From Antribacter gilvus (GTDB lineage: Bacteria > Actinomycetota > Actinomycetes > Actinomycetales > Cellulomonadaceae): a stretch of DNA of 58,137 bases. Position numbers and translations under genes: made by a program. Where the stretch lies: assembly GCF_003946865.1 (NCBI RefSeq), contig NZ_QXTH01000018.1, forward strand, positions 1 through 58,137. The letters run 5' to 3'. The first letter of the stretch is position 1. Every line of letters begins with the position of its first letter. The notes under the pieces are model-generated. The model was not told the DNA's origin. It ran no database searches and was given only the letters and a program-made list of their open reading frames with translations. Of this stretch, positions 1 through 9,795 are shown one piece after another.

Positions 1-133
1 GCGGGCGCAGGTGCGCGCGGGTGAAGCCTTGCGCAGAGAGTAGCGCCGCTCGCTACGGGAACACACGTGCGGCTCCCGTACGGACGAAGTCACTATCTCG
101 CCTGCGGGGTGGGGTGGGGCTTGCCGGGGCAGG
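1..133. other. Non-coding left edge with small hairpin and one GGGTGAA heptamer
   Basis: No supported gene lies here. A GGGTGAA heptamer sits at 19-25, the same motif that clusters in other intergenic regions of this window. A short hairpin with 6-bp arms, GTAGCG (40-45) and CGCTAC (51-56), follows with a 5-nt loop. The neighbouring esterase gene reads leftward and stops at 134, so the hairpin lies downstream of it and could help end its transcript. There is no T-run, so this is weak. Confidence 0.35.
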
Positions 134-1117
134 TCAGGCCAGGTGCTTCGCGAGCCAGCCCACGTGCCGGGGGAACCGGTAGCCCTCGCCGCCCTCGTGC
201 CCGTTGTACGGGTAGACGTCGATCTCCTTCTCCACCCCGCCCGCACGCTCGCCCCACGCGTTGTAGGCGGCGTAGACCGTGGACGGCGGGCACACCGCGT
301 CCATCAGCGCCGTGGAGAACAGGGCGGCTGCCCGCGCCCGGCGGGCGAACGAGACACCGTCCAGGTACGAGAACGTGTGCCACACCGCGTCCTCGTGGGT
401 GCGGTGCACGTGCAGGTACTGCGTGATCTCGCCGTAGGGGAAGGCGTCGGAGACCTGCACGGCGCGGCGGTAGTGGCAGAGGAAGGGCACGTCGGGCATC
501 GCGGCCACCAGGTCCGGGACCAGCCCCGACACCGCGACGGCGATGCCGCCACCCTGTGACCCGCCCGTGACGGCCACCTTCGAGGCGTCGATCCCGTCGA
601 TGGCACGGACGGCGTCGACCGCCCGGACGCCGTCGGTGAAGACCCGCCGGTAATAGTGGTCGTGCGGGTCCAGCACGCCCCGCGTCATGAAGCCGGGCGA
701 CGACGGACCGGTGCCCACCGGGTCCGGCGTGTCGCCGCCCGTGCCCCAGGCCGACCCCTGCCCGCGGGTGTCCATGACGAGGTGCGCGTAGCCGGCTGCC
801 GCGGCGCCGAGCCGCTCGTGGGGGAGGCCCCGCCCGCCGCCATAGCCCACGAACTCGACCACGGCGGGCAGCGGGCCCTCGGCGTGCGCGGGCCGGGTCA
901 GCCACGCCTTGATCGGATGCCCACCGAAGCCGGGGAACGTCACGTCGTCGACGACGATCTCGGTGAGCCCCGTGTCCACGCGCTCCACGACGGGCGCGCC
1001 GCCCGCCGCCCGTGCCTCGGTGAGGGTGCTGCTCCAGAAGTCGTCGAAGTCGGCGGGTTCGTCGATCTGGGGGGAGTAGGTCTCGAGCTCGGCGAGCGGG
1101 AGGTCGAACTGGGCCAC
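134..1117 (-). CDS. Acetylxylan esterase / cephalosporin-C deacetylase family hydrolase
   Basis: 327-residue alpha/beta hydrolase of the AXE1 (carbohydrate esterase 7-like) family, expected to remove acetyl groups from xylo-oligosaccharides or similar acetylated substrates. The nucleophile elbow GGSQGGG is near residue 187, a candidate catalytic Asp in LMDAVCPP near 273, and the His in YNGHEGG near 306. The family-typical N-terminus FDLPLAELETY is present and there is no signal peptide, so the enzyme is probably cytoplasmic and acts on imported sugars. I chose the GTG at 1117 because GGAGG lies 6 nt upstream; an in-frame ATG at 1165 would add 16 residues without a better ribosome site. It diverges from the ABC-F gene at 1179. 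The substrate is inferred from the family. Confidence 0.9.
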   Translation of the reverse strand: MAQFDLPLAELETYSPQIDEPADFDDFWSSTLTEARAAGGAPVVERVDTGLTEIVVDDVTFPGFGGHPIKAWLTRPAHAEGPLPAVVEFVGYGGGRGLPHERLGAAAAGYAHLVMDTRGQGSAWGTGGDTPDPVGTGPSSPGFMTRGVLDPHDHYYRRVFTDGVRAVDAVRAIDGIDASKVAVTGGSQGGGIAVAVSGLVPDLVAAMPDVPFLCHYRRAVQVSDAFPYGEITQYLHVHRTHEDAVWHTFSYLDGVSFARRARAAALFSTALMDAVCPPSTVYAAYNAWGERAGGVEKEIDVYPYNGHEGGEGYRFPRHVGWLAKHLA

Positions 1118-1166
1118 GGGTTCCTCCGGGTGGGTCTGCACTGACGGCCAGAGCGTAGCGGCCAAC

Positions 1167-1172
1167 TACCCT
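1167..1172 (+). promoter_or_regulatory. Candidate -10 box of a leaderless ABC-F transcript
   Basis: TACCCT fits TANNNT and is followed by exactly six bases before the GTG at 1179, with no Shine-Dalgarno sequence in between. This spacing puts the transcription start at the start codon. The same TANNNT-N6-RTG layout occurs before several other genes in the window. No convincing -35 was seen. Confidence 0.45.
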
Positions 1173-1178
1173 GGGGGC

Positions 1179-3131
<1,953 letters not shown>

Positions 3132-3137
3132 GACACG

Positions 3138-3179
3138 GACAGGGCCGCCGTGGCGGAGCGACGCCACGGCGGCCCTGTC
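3138..3179. terminator. Bidirectional hairpin terminator between convergent genes
   Basis: Perfect 18-bp stem: GACAGGGCCGCCGTGGCG (3138-3155) and its complement (3162-3179) around a 6-nt loop GAGCGA. It fills the gap between the ABC-F stop (3131) and the stop of the minus-strand gene (3181), so it can serve both transcripts. There is no long U-tract, as is common in high-GC actinobacteria. Confidence 0.8.
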
Positions 3180-3180
3180 G

Positions 3181-3627
3181 TCACGGGAAGAAGTCGACTC
3201 CCGCGGAGGCGAGCTCGAGCGTGTTCGCCGCGTCGGTGGTCCCCGTGAAGGAGACGCCGACGGTGACGCCCACGCCCCAGCGCACCTCGGGACGGCCTGG
3301 GACGGCCCAGCGGAGCATCTGCCAGGTGGTGGGGGCGACGGAGAGGCTGTCGTGGGAAGCGATCTTGCGCTCCCCGTCGAAGACGTGGACATTGGTGATC
3401 TTGGCGCCGGCGCCCGCGGACTTGAGCCGCACGAGGGCGGAGTCGACGGTGAGCCGGTTGTCGTCCACGATGACGGGCGTGGGGATGCCGAAGTGGAACC
3501 AGTTCGTGGTCCCGCGGCGTCCGACGGTCCGGATGAAGAAGCCTGCGCGCCACTCGCTGACGAGCGCCGCGGGGTTCTCCACGACCATCGAGTGGCCGTG
3601 GGACCACATCGCGTGGTTGATGGGCAT
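3181..3627 (-). CDS. Stand-alone copy of the metallopeptidase N-terminal domain, unknown function
   Basis: 148 residues. The whole protein aligns with about the first 143 residues of the metallopeptidase encoded at 4103-5059: both have HAMW.HGH, TPVIVDD, SALVRL, KITNVHVFDG, and G.TLGV/G.TVGV followed by GTT.A.NT and ASAGVD. It therefore looks like a duplicated partner or binding domain without the catalytic half. There is no signal peptide, membrane segment or known catalytic motif. It starts with ATG at 3627 behind AGGAAGG and is the last gene of a three-gene minus-strand operon, 17 nt after the HEAT-like gene. I can assign the family relation only, not a function. Confidence 0.75.
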   Translation of the reverse strand: MPINHAMWSHGHSMVVENPAALVSEWRAGFFIRTVGRRGTTNWFHFGIPTPVIVDDNRLTVDSALVRLKSAGAGAKITNVHVFDGERKIASHDSLSVAPTTWQMLRWAVPGRPEVRWGVGVTVGVSFTGTTDAANTLELASAGVDFFP

Positions 3628-3644
3628 GGCGGTTTCCTTCCTGG

Positions 3645-4085
3645 TCAGCCGAGCCGGCGGAGGGTGTCCGCCGACAGGTCCCGGACGACGTCGGACGGGC
3701 TGGAGGAGCTGAGCCGGCGAAGTCGGTCGGTGAGTGCGGGCGAGAGCTCGCCCTCGAGGGCGCGGATGGCGAGCTTGTCGACGGCGGCGTCGCCGCGGCC
3801 CACCAGCTTCTCCGCGATGTGCGCCCGGGCGGGCGCCGGAAGGTTGGCGAGCGCCGACGCCGACGCCGCCTGCAGGATCGGGTCGGTGGCGTCGGCCGCC
3901 TCGGCGACGACGTCGGAACCGCCCAGGAGGCTTGCGAGGTAGATCGCCTTGCTGGCGCGCATCGGGTCGTCGTCGTGCGCCAGCTCGGTCACCATCGGGA
4001 GGTCGGCCGCGGTGAGCTGCGGCGCGATGCGGGAGTACTGCGTCTCGTCGGCGTCCAGGAGCCGGCGGAGCTCGTCCGGTGTCAT
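3645..4085 (-). CDS. Small HEAT-repeat-like helical protein
   Basis: 146 residues, predicted all-helical with repeating blocks (AIYLASLLGG, ASASALANL, DKLAIRALEG, VRDLSADTLRRLG) that resemble HEAT/armadillo repeats, so a protein-binding scaffold is likely. The ATG at 4085 has AAAGGA six bases upstream, which decides the start; an ATG at 4106 overlaps the metallopeptidase stop but has no ribosome site. The gene lies between the metallopeptidase and its truncated paralogue, 17 nt from each, so the three are probably made together. A role as inhibitor, chaperone or adaptor of the peptidase is inference from position. Confidence 0.7.
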   Translation of the reverse strand: MTPDELRRLLDADETQYSRIAPQLTAADLPMVTELAHDDDPMRASKAIYLASLLGGSDVVAEAADATDPILQAASASALANLPAPARAHIAEKLVGRGDAAVDKLAIRALEGELSPALTDRLRRLSSSSPSDVVRDLSADTLRRLG

Positions 4086-4102
4086 GGCAGGTCCTTTCTG
4101 GC

Positions 4103-5059
4103 TCATGGGCCCTGGGTCAGGGCGCTGGCGAGCATGGTCGTGACCTCGGTGCCGACCAGGTCGGGCGGGGGGTTCGTGATGTTGTTGGTGCCGCCTCCCA
4201 TCATCAGACGGTCGGTCGGCGTGACGTGGCGGAGGCCGAGCACGTGCCCCACCTCGTGGGCGAGGGTCCACCGGCTCGCACCGGACGCCACGACCGCGCC
4301 GGGACGACCGGCAGGGTGGGCGGCGCAGCCGTTCGTGGGCGGGTTGGTCGCGCGGACGAAGTAGACGACGACGTCGTTGGCGCCCGCGCTGTTGCGGTTG
4401 CCGTACAGCGTCGTCTGCTCCGCCGTGGGCGTCTGGCCCATGTTGCACTCGCCGATGTCGACGATGTCGAGCGCGGGCAGGTTGAGCGTCTGGTCGGACG
4501 CCCGGACCACGCGGATGCCTGCGGGCTCGTAGACCTGGCGCATGGCGGCGATCATCTGGTCGATGGTGAACCGGGTGGGCGCCGTCAGGGTCTTGACGTG
4601 CAGCCGGATGGTCTGGACCAGGGTCAGGTCGACCCCGGCGGACGCGATCTCGATCGTGTTCTCGGCGTTGGTGGTGCCGTCGAACCGGACGCCGAGCGTG
4701 ACCCCGAGGCCTTCCCAGACGTCCGGACGCCCGGGGACGTCGAACCGCTCCATGCCGAAGGCGCTGGGCGAGAGCGACAGACCGTCGTACGCAGCGATGC
4801 GCCGGGTGCCGTCGAAGACGTGGACGTTGGTGATCTTCGCGCGGGGAGAACCGGTCCGCAGCCGCACCAGCGCGGAGTGGACCATCTGGCGCTTGTCGTC
4901 CACGATGACCGGGGTAGGAACCGGCAGGTGCAGCCAGTTCGTGGTGCTCGGCCGGCCCACCAGGCGGGCAAAGAACCCGGCCCGCCAGACCTGTGCCATA
5001 CGTTCAGGGTTCTCGACCCGTACTTGATGGCCGTGGACCCACATGGCGTGTGTCAGCAT
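4103..5059 (-). CDS. Matrixin-like zinc metallopeptidase with novel N-terminal domain
   Basis: 318 residues. The C-terminal half carries a full metzincin zinc motif, HEVGHVLGLRH (residues 268-278), followed by a Met-turn-like RLMMGGG about eight residues later, so it is expected to be an active zinc endopeptidase. Residues 1-143 form the domain repeated as a separate protein at 3181-3627. There is no signal peptide, which is unusual for this class and suggests an intracellular target or non-classical release. The start is ATG 5059 with GGAGG seven bases upstream; an in-frame ATG at 5107 lacks a ribosome site. It heads a minus-strand operon divergent from the Lrp gene. The substrate is unknown. 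Confidence 0.85.
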   Translation of the reverse strand: MLTHAMWVHGHQVRVENPERMAQVWRAGFFARLVGRPSTTNWLHLPVPTPVIVDDKRQMVHSALVRLRTGSPRAKITNVHVFDGTRRIAAYDGLSLSPSAFGMERFDVPGRPDVWEGLGVTLGVRFDGTTNAENTIEIASAGVDLTLVQTIRLHVKTLTAPTRFTIDQMIAAMRQVYEPAGIRVVRASDQTLNLPALDIVDIGECNMGQTPTAEQTTLYGNRNSAGANDVVVYFVRATNPPTNGCAAHPAGRPGAVVASGASRWTLAHEVGHVLGLRHVTPTDRLMMGGGTNNITNPPPDLVGTEVTTMLASALTQGP

Positions 5060-5149
5060 CTTGTTCCTCCAAGCCTCGTGTGCTCGGGTGTGGGCGGGTG
5101 CCCACACCTGGAACGAGGACCGGCGACACGCCGACGGGACGCGCCGGAA

Positions 5150-5191
5150 GGGTGAAACAGCGAGGCGGATGCGGGTGAAGCGGCGGGTGAA
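5150..5191. promoter_or_regulatory. Three GGGTGAA heptamers in a divergent intergenic region
   Basis: GGGTGAA occurs at 5150-5156, 5173-5179 and 5185-5191, all in the same orientation, in the 161-bp region between the metallopeptidase operon (reading left) and the Lrp gene (reading right). Spacings between starts are 23 and 12 bases, near one and two helical turns. The same heptamer makes up the palindromes at 36725 and 42191, so a shared DNA-binding protein is likely. No clear -10 box was seen here. Confidence 0.45.
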
Positions 5192-5220
5192 TCGGCCGGG
5201 CCGCTCGGAAAGGACAAGAG

Positions 5221-5685
5221 ATGCTGGACGACGAGGTGGACCGCGCGATCGTTCGCGCGCTGCGTGAGGACGGGCGCACCACGCTCGCGCAGCTGTCGGA
5301 GGTGTCGGGGCTGTCGCTCTCCGCCGTCCAGGTGCGCGTGCGCAAGCTGGAGGCTCGCGGCGTCATCACCGGGTACCGGGCGGTGGTGGACCCCGAGTCC
5401 GTGGGCCTGCCGCTCACGGCGTTCGTGGAGGTGACCCCCTTCGACCAGTCGCAGGAGGACGACTCCCCGGAGCGGCTGCGCGACCTTCCCGGGATCGAGG
5501 CCTGCTACTCGGTGGCGGGCAACGCCAACTACATGCTGCTGGTGCGGGTCGCCTCGCCGCGGGCACTGGAGGAGCTCCTGGGCCAGATCCGGCGCGCGGC
5601 GTCGGTCTACACGCGGTCCACGGTGGTGCTGCAGACGTACTTCGAGGGGCGTCCGGTCGCGGCCCCAGGGGACCCTGACAAGTAG
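5221..5685 (+). CDS. Lrp/AsnC family transcriptional regulator
   Basis: 154 residues with the standard two-domain plan: an N-terminal winged helix-turn-helix (about 4-50; LAQLSEVSGLSLSAVQVRVRKLE) and a C-terminal RAM ligand-binding domain (about 65-145). ATG at 5221 follows AAAGGAC. It lies 51 nt before lat in the same direction. In mycobacteria an Lrp-type regulator also neighbours lat and responds to amino acids and starvation, so local control of lysine catabolism is the likely job. The three GGGTGAA heptamers upstream may regulate it. Confidence 0.9.
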   Translation: MLDDEVDRAIVRALREDGRTTLAQLSEVSGLSLSAVQVRVRKLEARGVITGYRAVVDPESVGLPLTAFVEVTPFDQSQEDDSPERLRDLPGIEACYSVAGNANYMLLVRVASPRALEELLGQIRRAASVYTRSTVVLQTYFEGRPVAAPGDPDK

Positions 5686-5700
5686 ATTTCCGCTCGGGTG

Positions 5701-5730
5701 TTGTCAGGACAGGAAGTTCTCCCATAACGT
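5701..5730 (+). promoter_or_regulatory. Candidate leaderless promoter of lat
   Basis: TTGTCA (5701-5706) resembles a -35 box; TAACGT (5725-5730) fits TANNNT with an 18-base spacer and stands exactly six bases before the lat ATG at 5737. No Shine-Dalgarno sequence is present, so translation of lat probably begins at the 5' end of the message. This would allow lat to be switched separately from the Lrp gene upstream. Confidence 0.5.
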
Positions 5731-5736
5731 GCGGCT

Positions 5737-7062
5737 ATGGCCGCTACTGTTTCCGTCACCCCCGCTGACGTCCTCGACACCCTCCGGGAGCACCTCCTCG
5801 TGGACGGGTTCGACCTCGTGCTGGACCTCGAGAAGTCTCGCGGGTCCCTCCTGGTCGACGCCCGGGACGGCCGCGAGTGGACCGACCTGTTCACCTTCTT
5901 CGCGTCCAACGCCCTCGGCATGAACCACCCGGCGCTCACCGACGACGCCACCTTCCGCACCGAGCTGCTCACCGCCGCGCTCAACAAGCCGTCCAGCTCC
6001 GACGTGTACACGGTGGAGCAGGCCCGGTTCGTCGCCACGTTCGAGCGGGTGCTCGGCGACCCCGCCCTGCCCCACCTCTTCCTCATCGACGGCGGGGCGC
6101 TCGCCGTCGAGAACGCCCTCAAGGTGGCGTTCGACTGGAAGTCGCGCCTCAACGAGTCCCGCGGCCTGTCGCCGGAGCTCGGCACCAAGGTGCTGCACCT
6201 CGAGCACGCGTTCCACGGCCGCTCCGGCTACACGATGTCGCTGACCAACACCGAGCCGGGCAAGGTCGCCCGGTTCCCCAAGCACGACTGGCCCCGCATC
6301 CCCGCGCCGTACACGGGCACGCACCGGGACGGGACGCCGCGCGACGTGGACGCCCTGGAGGCGGAGTCGCTCGCCGCCGCGCGGGCCGCGTTCGAGACGT
6401 ACCCGCACGACATCGCGTGCTTCATCATGGAGCCCGTCCAGGGCGAGGGCGGCGACCACCACTTCCGGCCGTCGTTCCTGCGGGGCATGCAGGACCTGTG
6501 CCGCGAGTTCGACGCGCTGCTCGTCATGGACGAGGTGCAGACCGGGGCCGGGATCACGGGCACCGCGTGGGCGTACCAGCAGCTGGGCGTGCAGCCCGAC
6601 GTCGTGGCGTTCGGCAAGAAGACGCAGGTCTGCGGCGTCATGGCCGGCGGGCGCGTCGACGAGGTGCCGGACAACGTGTTCGCCGTCTCCTCCCGCATCA
6701 ACTCCACCTGGGGCGGCAACCTCACCGACATGGTGCGGTCGCGCCGCATCCTCGAGGTGTACGAGGCCGAGGGCCTGATCGCCCGGGCCGCCGAGCAGGG
6801 CGCCTACCTGCTCGGCCGGCTCGCCGAGCTCGCCGGGCGGTACCCCGCCGTGACCGACGTGCGGGGCCGGGGCCTCATGTGCGCCGTGACGCTGCCGTCG
6901 CGCGAGGTGCGGGACGCGGTGCTCGCGGGCCTGGTGGAGCGCGGGATCCTCATGCTGGGCTGCGGCGAGCGCTCGGTGCGGTTCCGGCCGGCGCTGACCG
7001 TGGACCGCGAGACCCTCGACCGCGGCGTCACGGCCCTCGACGAGGTGCTGGCCGCCCTCTGA
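5737..7062 (+). CDS. lat: L-lysine 6-transaminase
   Basis: 441-residue fold-type I PLP enzyme that moves the epsilon-amino group of L-lysine to 2-oxoglutarate, giving allysine, which cyclises to piperideine-6-carboxylate. Recognisable family sequence includes FFASNALGMNHP, HAFHGRSGYTMSLTNT, FIMEPVQGEGGD, the PLP-binding VMDEVQTG and the Schiff-base lysine in AFGKKTQ. Length and ends fit the family. It starts at ATG 5737 with a leaderless-type promoter and follows an Lrp gene. In other actinobacteria lat serves beta-lactam biosynthesis or the stationary-phase response; no beta-lactam genes are near, so catabolism or stress adaptation is more likely. Confidence 0.95.
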   Translation: MAATVSVTPADVLDTLREHLLVDGFDLVLDLEKSRGSLLVDARDGREWTDLFTFFASNALGMNHPALTDDATFRTELLTAALNKPSSSDVYTVEQARFVATFERVLGDPALPHLFLIDGGALAVENALKVAFDWKSRLNESRGLSPELGTKVLHLEHAFHGRSGYTMSLTNTEPGKVARFPKHDWPRIPAPYTGTHRDGTPRDVDALEAESLAAARAAFETYPHDIACFIMEPVQGEGGDHHFRPSFLRGMQDLCREFDALLVMDEVQTGAGITGTAWAYQQLGVQPDVVAFGKKTQVCGVMAGGRVDEVPDNVFAVSSRINSTWGGNLTDMVRSRRILEVYEAEGLIARAAEQGAYLLGRLAELAGRYPAVTDVRGRGLMCAVTLPSREVRDAVLAGLVERGILMLGCGERSVRFRPALTVDRETLDRGVTALDEVLAAL

Positions 7063-7149
7063 CGGTCCGGTTGCCGCCGTTCCAGGCGTTCCGCCGGATA
7101 CGACCGGATTGGTACGCTCACCACCGCCGACGAAGAGCGGAGGTGCGGC

Positions 7150-7701
7150 GTGGCGGACGGCGGCAGCAAGCCCTGGGTGCACTTCGTCGGGATCGGCGTG
7201 GGTGTGGCCCTCGTGGCGTACCTGGTGTCGTTCAGCGACGAGGTCCGGTACGCGTGGACGGATCGCGACCGGGTCGGCACGTGCGAGAACCGGACGTCCG
7301 ACGAGCAGGGCGGCGAGGTCCTCGCGCTCCAGAGCATCCTCGCGGCGACCACGGGCTTCACGCCCGCGGACAGCCGCTGGGACAAGGGCACGGAGACGGC
7401 GACCCTCGCCCTGCAGGGCTGGACCGGGCTGGACCCGAACGGCTGCGTCGAGGACAGCACATGGGTCACGATGCGGGTGCTCGCGGTCCCGATCTGCGCC
7501 CCCGGGCGGGACTGCGGCGGTCCCGACCACCGGGTCCGGTTCCCCGGCACCGAGGGGGACCCTCGGGAGGCGTGGTTCGCGCACGACGAGTGCGACTGGG
7601 GGACGTACGCGTTCCCCGGCGTCGTGGCGTCGCCCGTGTCGTCCGGAGCCGTCTACGCCTTCGGGGAGGACGACCTCGTCGCGCTCAGGTGCGACCGATG
7701 A
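7150..7701 (+). CDS. Membrane-anchored hypothetical protein
   Basis: 183 residues. One N-terminal membrane anchor (about 10-28, VHFVGIGVGVALVAYLVSF) is followed by an extracytoplasmic domain with six cysteines (near TCENR, GCVEDS, ICAPGRDCGG, ECDWG and LRCDR), which suggests disulfides outside the membrane. I do not recognise the fold. GTG at 7150 has GGAGG six bases upstream. It overlaps the next gene by 4 nt (ATGA), and that gene also encodes a single-anchor protein, so the two are translationally coupled and likely act together. Confidence 0.75.
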   Translation: MADGGSKPWVHFVGIGVGVALVAYLVSFSDEVRYAWTDRDRVGTCENRTSDEQGGEVLALQSILAATTGFTPADSRWDKGTETATLALQGWTGLDPNGCVEDSTWVTMRVLAVPICAPGRDCGGPDHRVRFPGTEGDPREAWFAHDECDWGTYAFPGVVASPVSSGAVYAFGEDDLVALRCDR

Positions 7702-8393
7702 CGTCCGTGGTGACGCACAACCCCCGCTCGCACCGCCGTCTTCCGCGGCCCGAGCTGATGATCGGGATCGGGGTGGGCCTCATCGTCGTGCTGCTCGTCG
7801 TGGTGGTGATCATGAGCGTCCAGGCCCTGGGCGACGACGAGCCGGTGGTGCGGACCGACGCCTCGGCGCTCACCGACGGCACCTGTGCCGAGGGCCTGGC
7901 GCAGCCCACATGGGTGCCGGCGGCGGTCCTCGACGCCACGGTGGAGTGCCCGGACGAGATCGCCAGCCGCATCGGCTACCTGTCGGCCACGGACCGGCTG
8001 GGCACCTGGGTGGTGTACTCCCTCGACGGCGTCGAGAACGCCGAGGCGCTGCCCGGCGACCCGGCCGACCGCTGGTCCCGGGCCGACGCCGAAGCGGGCG
8101 CGATCCACCCGGCCACGACGATCGTCTTCGTCGTCTACCCGGGAGCGACGGAGATCTCCGAGAAGCTCCGGGGCCAGAACCTCATCATCTCCGACACGGA
8201 CCTCGGGGAGGGCCGCACGGCCCGCCTCACCCGCGTCGACAACAACGGCTACGGCCCGGTCCGCCTCGAGTGGGCCGACGACGACGGCTCCTACCTGCTC
8301 CTCAGCGTCGTCGGGCGCACGGCGGACGGCCGCAGCGGGCCCACCGTCGAGGAGCTCGTCCGCATGGCCGAGAGCGTCAACCCCGAGCGGTAG
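7698..8393 (+). CDS. DUF4245-like membrane-anchored protein
   Basis: 231 residues with a short basic cytoplasmic tail, one membrane helix (about 20-42; IGVGLIVVLLVVVVIMSVQAL) and an extracytoplasmic domain of roughly 185 residues. The overall layout recalls actinobacterial DUF4245 proteins, but I cannot confirm the family by eye. ATG at 7698 overlaps the previous stop. Its 3' end overlaps the convergent MFS gene by 17 nt. No catalytic motif is visible. Confidence 0.7.
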   Translation: MTSVVTHNPRSHRRLPRPELMIGIGVGLIVVLLVVVVIMSVQALGDDEPVVRTDASALTDGTCAEGLAQPTWVPAAVLDATVECPDEIASRIGYLSATDRLGTWVVYSLDGVENAEALPGDPADRWSRADAEAGAIHPATTIVFVVYPGATEISEKLRGQNLIISDTDLGEGRTARLTRVDNNGYGPVRLEWADDDGSYLLLSVVGRTADGRSGPTVEELVRMAESVNPER

Positions 8394-9600
8394 CGGGCGG
8401 CCGGCGCCGGGCGGTGGCCACGATCATGGCGGCCGCCATCGTGGTCAGGGCGCCGAGCACCACCAGGAGCGGTGCGTCCCACCCGTGGGTGGCGGCGTGC
8501 ACGGCGCCGAGGACCGAGGGCCCCGTCGCGGCGCACGCGTAGCCGACGAGCTGGACGGTGGCCGCCGTCCGCCGCGCCTGCGCCGGGTTGTCCGTGCGCT
8601 GCGCCACGAGTGTGAAGATCACCGCGAAGTTGCCGCCCTGGGCCACGCCGGCGAGCGAGCACCAGAGCGCCCACGCCTCCGGGGCCAGGAGGAGGCCCAC
8701 CGGCAGCGACAGCCACATCGCGGCCATCGCGACGGCCACGCCCCGCATCGGGACGCGGGTCGCCAGCGCGGCCGGGACGGCCACGCCGCCCAGGATCGCC
8801 AGCGCCTGGAACAGCGACGCCGCCCCGCCCGCGGCGGCCGGGTCGATCGAGAGCAGGTCGCCGAGGAGGTCGGGCAGCCAGCCGGTCACGGCGAAGTACG
8901 AGAAGGCCTGGCCGCAGAACGCGGCGGCCAGCACCCAGGTGATGGCCCGCCGCAGCACGCTGCCCGACGCCGGTGCGTCCGACGGCGACGCGACCGCCCG
9001 GGGCGCGCGACCGGCGTCGGGCAGCCTGCGGCTCACCACCAGCCACCAGACCAGGGCGACCACTGCCAGGACCGACCAGGAGGCGAGCGCGCCCTGCCAC
9101 CCGAGCAGGGCGGCGAGCGGGACGGTGAGCGTGGTGGTGAAGACTGAGCCGAGGTTCAGCGACGACGTGTACAGGCCGGTGGCGAGAGCGGCGCGGCGCT
9201 TGAAGTCGCGCGCGACGATGACGGGGACCGCGACGTTGCCGATGGTGATCGCCGCGCCGATCACGACGGTGCCGGAGAACGCCGCGACCGCGCCGGGCGT
9301 CCCCGTGCCCACGGAGCGCAGGAGTGTTCCGGCGAGAACGCCCACCAGGGCGACCGTCACCGCACGGTAGGGGCCTACGCGGGCGATCAGCGCGGACGCC
9401 GCAGGGGCCACGACGGCGAAGCACAGCACGGGCAGGCCGGTCAGGAGCCCGGCCATGGCCGGGTCGAGATGGAGCGCGGCGGCCACGTCGGTGACCACGG
9501 GCGGCACCGCAGTCACGGGGGCGCGCAGGTTGAGCGCGAAGACGAGGACGGCGCCCAGGAGGGCGGCTGAGCCGACTGCGCGGCGGGGGAAGGAGCTCAC
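8377..9600 (-). CDS. MFS transporter, CynX/NimT-like
   Basis: 407 residues with about 12 predicted membrane helices. The start (LNLRAPVTAVPPVVTDVAAAL) and the repeated small-residue helices are typical of the CynX/NimT group of major facilitator proteins, which move cyanate, 2-nitroimidazole and other small compounds. The likely start is GTG 9600. A MarR regulator gene lies upstream in the same direction (10302-9796), separated by 195 bases that hold a large palindrome. The arrangement suggests a drug- or metabolite-responsive efflux unit controlled by the MarR protein. The substrate is unknown. Confidence 0.88.
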   Translation of the reverse strand: MSSFPRRAVGSAALLGAVLVFALNLRAPVTAVPPVVTDVAAALHLDPAMAGLLTGLPVLCFAVVAPAASALIARVGPYRAVTVALVGVLAGTLLRSVGTGTPGAVAAFSGTVVIGAAITIGNVAVPVIVARDFKRRAALATGLYTSSLNLGSVFTTTLTVPLAALLGWQGALASWSVLAVVALVWWLVVSRRLPDAGRAPRAVASPSDAPASGSVLRRAITWVLAAAFCGQAFSYFAVTGWLPDLLGDLLSIDPAAAGGAASLFQALAILGGVAVPAALATRVPMRGVAVAMAAMWLSLPVGLLLAPEAWALWCSLAGVAQGGNFAVIFTLVAQRTDNPAQARRTAATVQLVGYACAATGPSVLGAVHAATHGWDAPLLVVLGALTTMAAAMIVATARRRPPATARG

Positions 9601-9691
9601 GATGCTGCCATTGTGCGCCAGCGGGCCGGATCGATTCGACCCTGCCCGCGCGCATCACGTCGGGCGCGAATGTCTGTGCCCGCGCACATCA

Positions 9692-9753
9692 CTTCGGCAG
9701 TTCGTCGTCGGATCGGCACTTTGAACTGCCGATTCGACGACGAACTGCCGAAG
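9692..9753. repeat. Perfect 19-bp inverted repeat between MarR and MFS genes
   Basis: CTTCGGCAGTTCGTCGTCG (9692-9710) is exactly complementary to 9735-9753, with a 24-nt loop. The loop and right flank repeat the theme: GGCACTTTG in the loop is matched by CAAAGTGCC just after the right arm, and AACTGCCGA occurs twice. On the minus-strand transcript it would fold into a very stable hairpin between the MarR stop (9796) and the MFS start (9600). It could be a terminator, a processing site or an operator. No U-tract follows. Confidence 0.7.
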
Positions 9754-9795
9754 CAAAGTGCCGAATCGAGGCGCCCCGACCGCGTGCAGCGATCC

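Noticed and set aside
5737-7062. lat as part of a beta-lactam cluster or of the ATP-grasp cluster
   Set aside because: No beta-lactam genes are nearby, lat is 8 kb from the cluster behind its own Lrp gene and promoter, and glmU-prs intervenes.
5704-7584. 626-codon minus-strand frame opposite lat
   Set aside because: Antisense to a clear aminotransferase, with low-complexity translation and no ribosome site.
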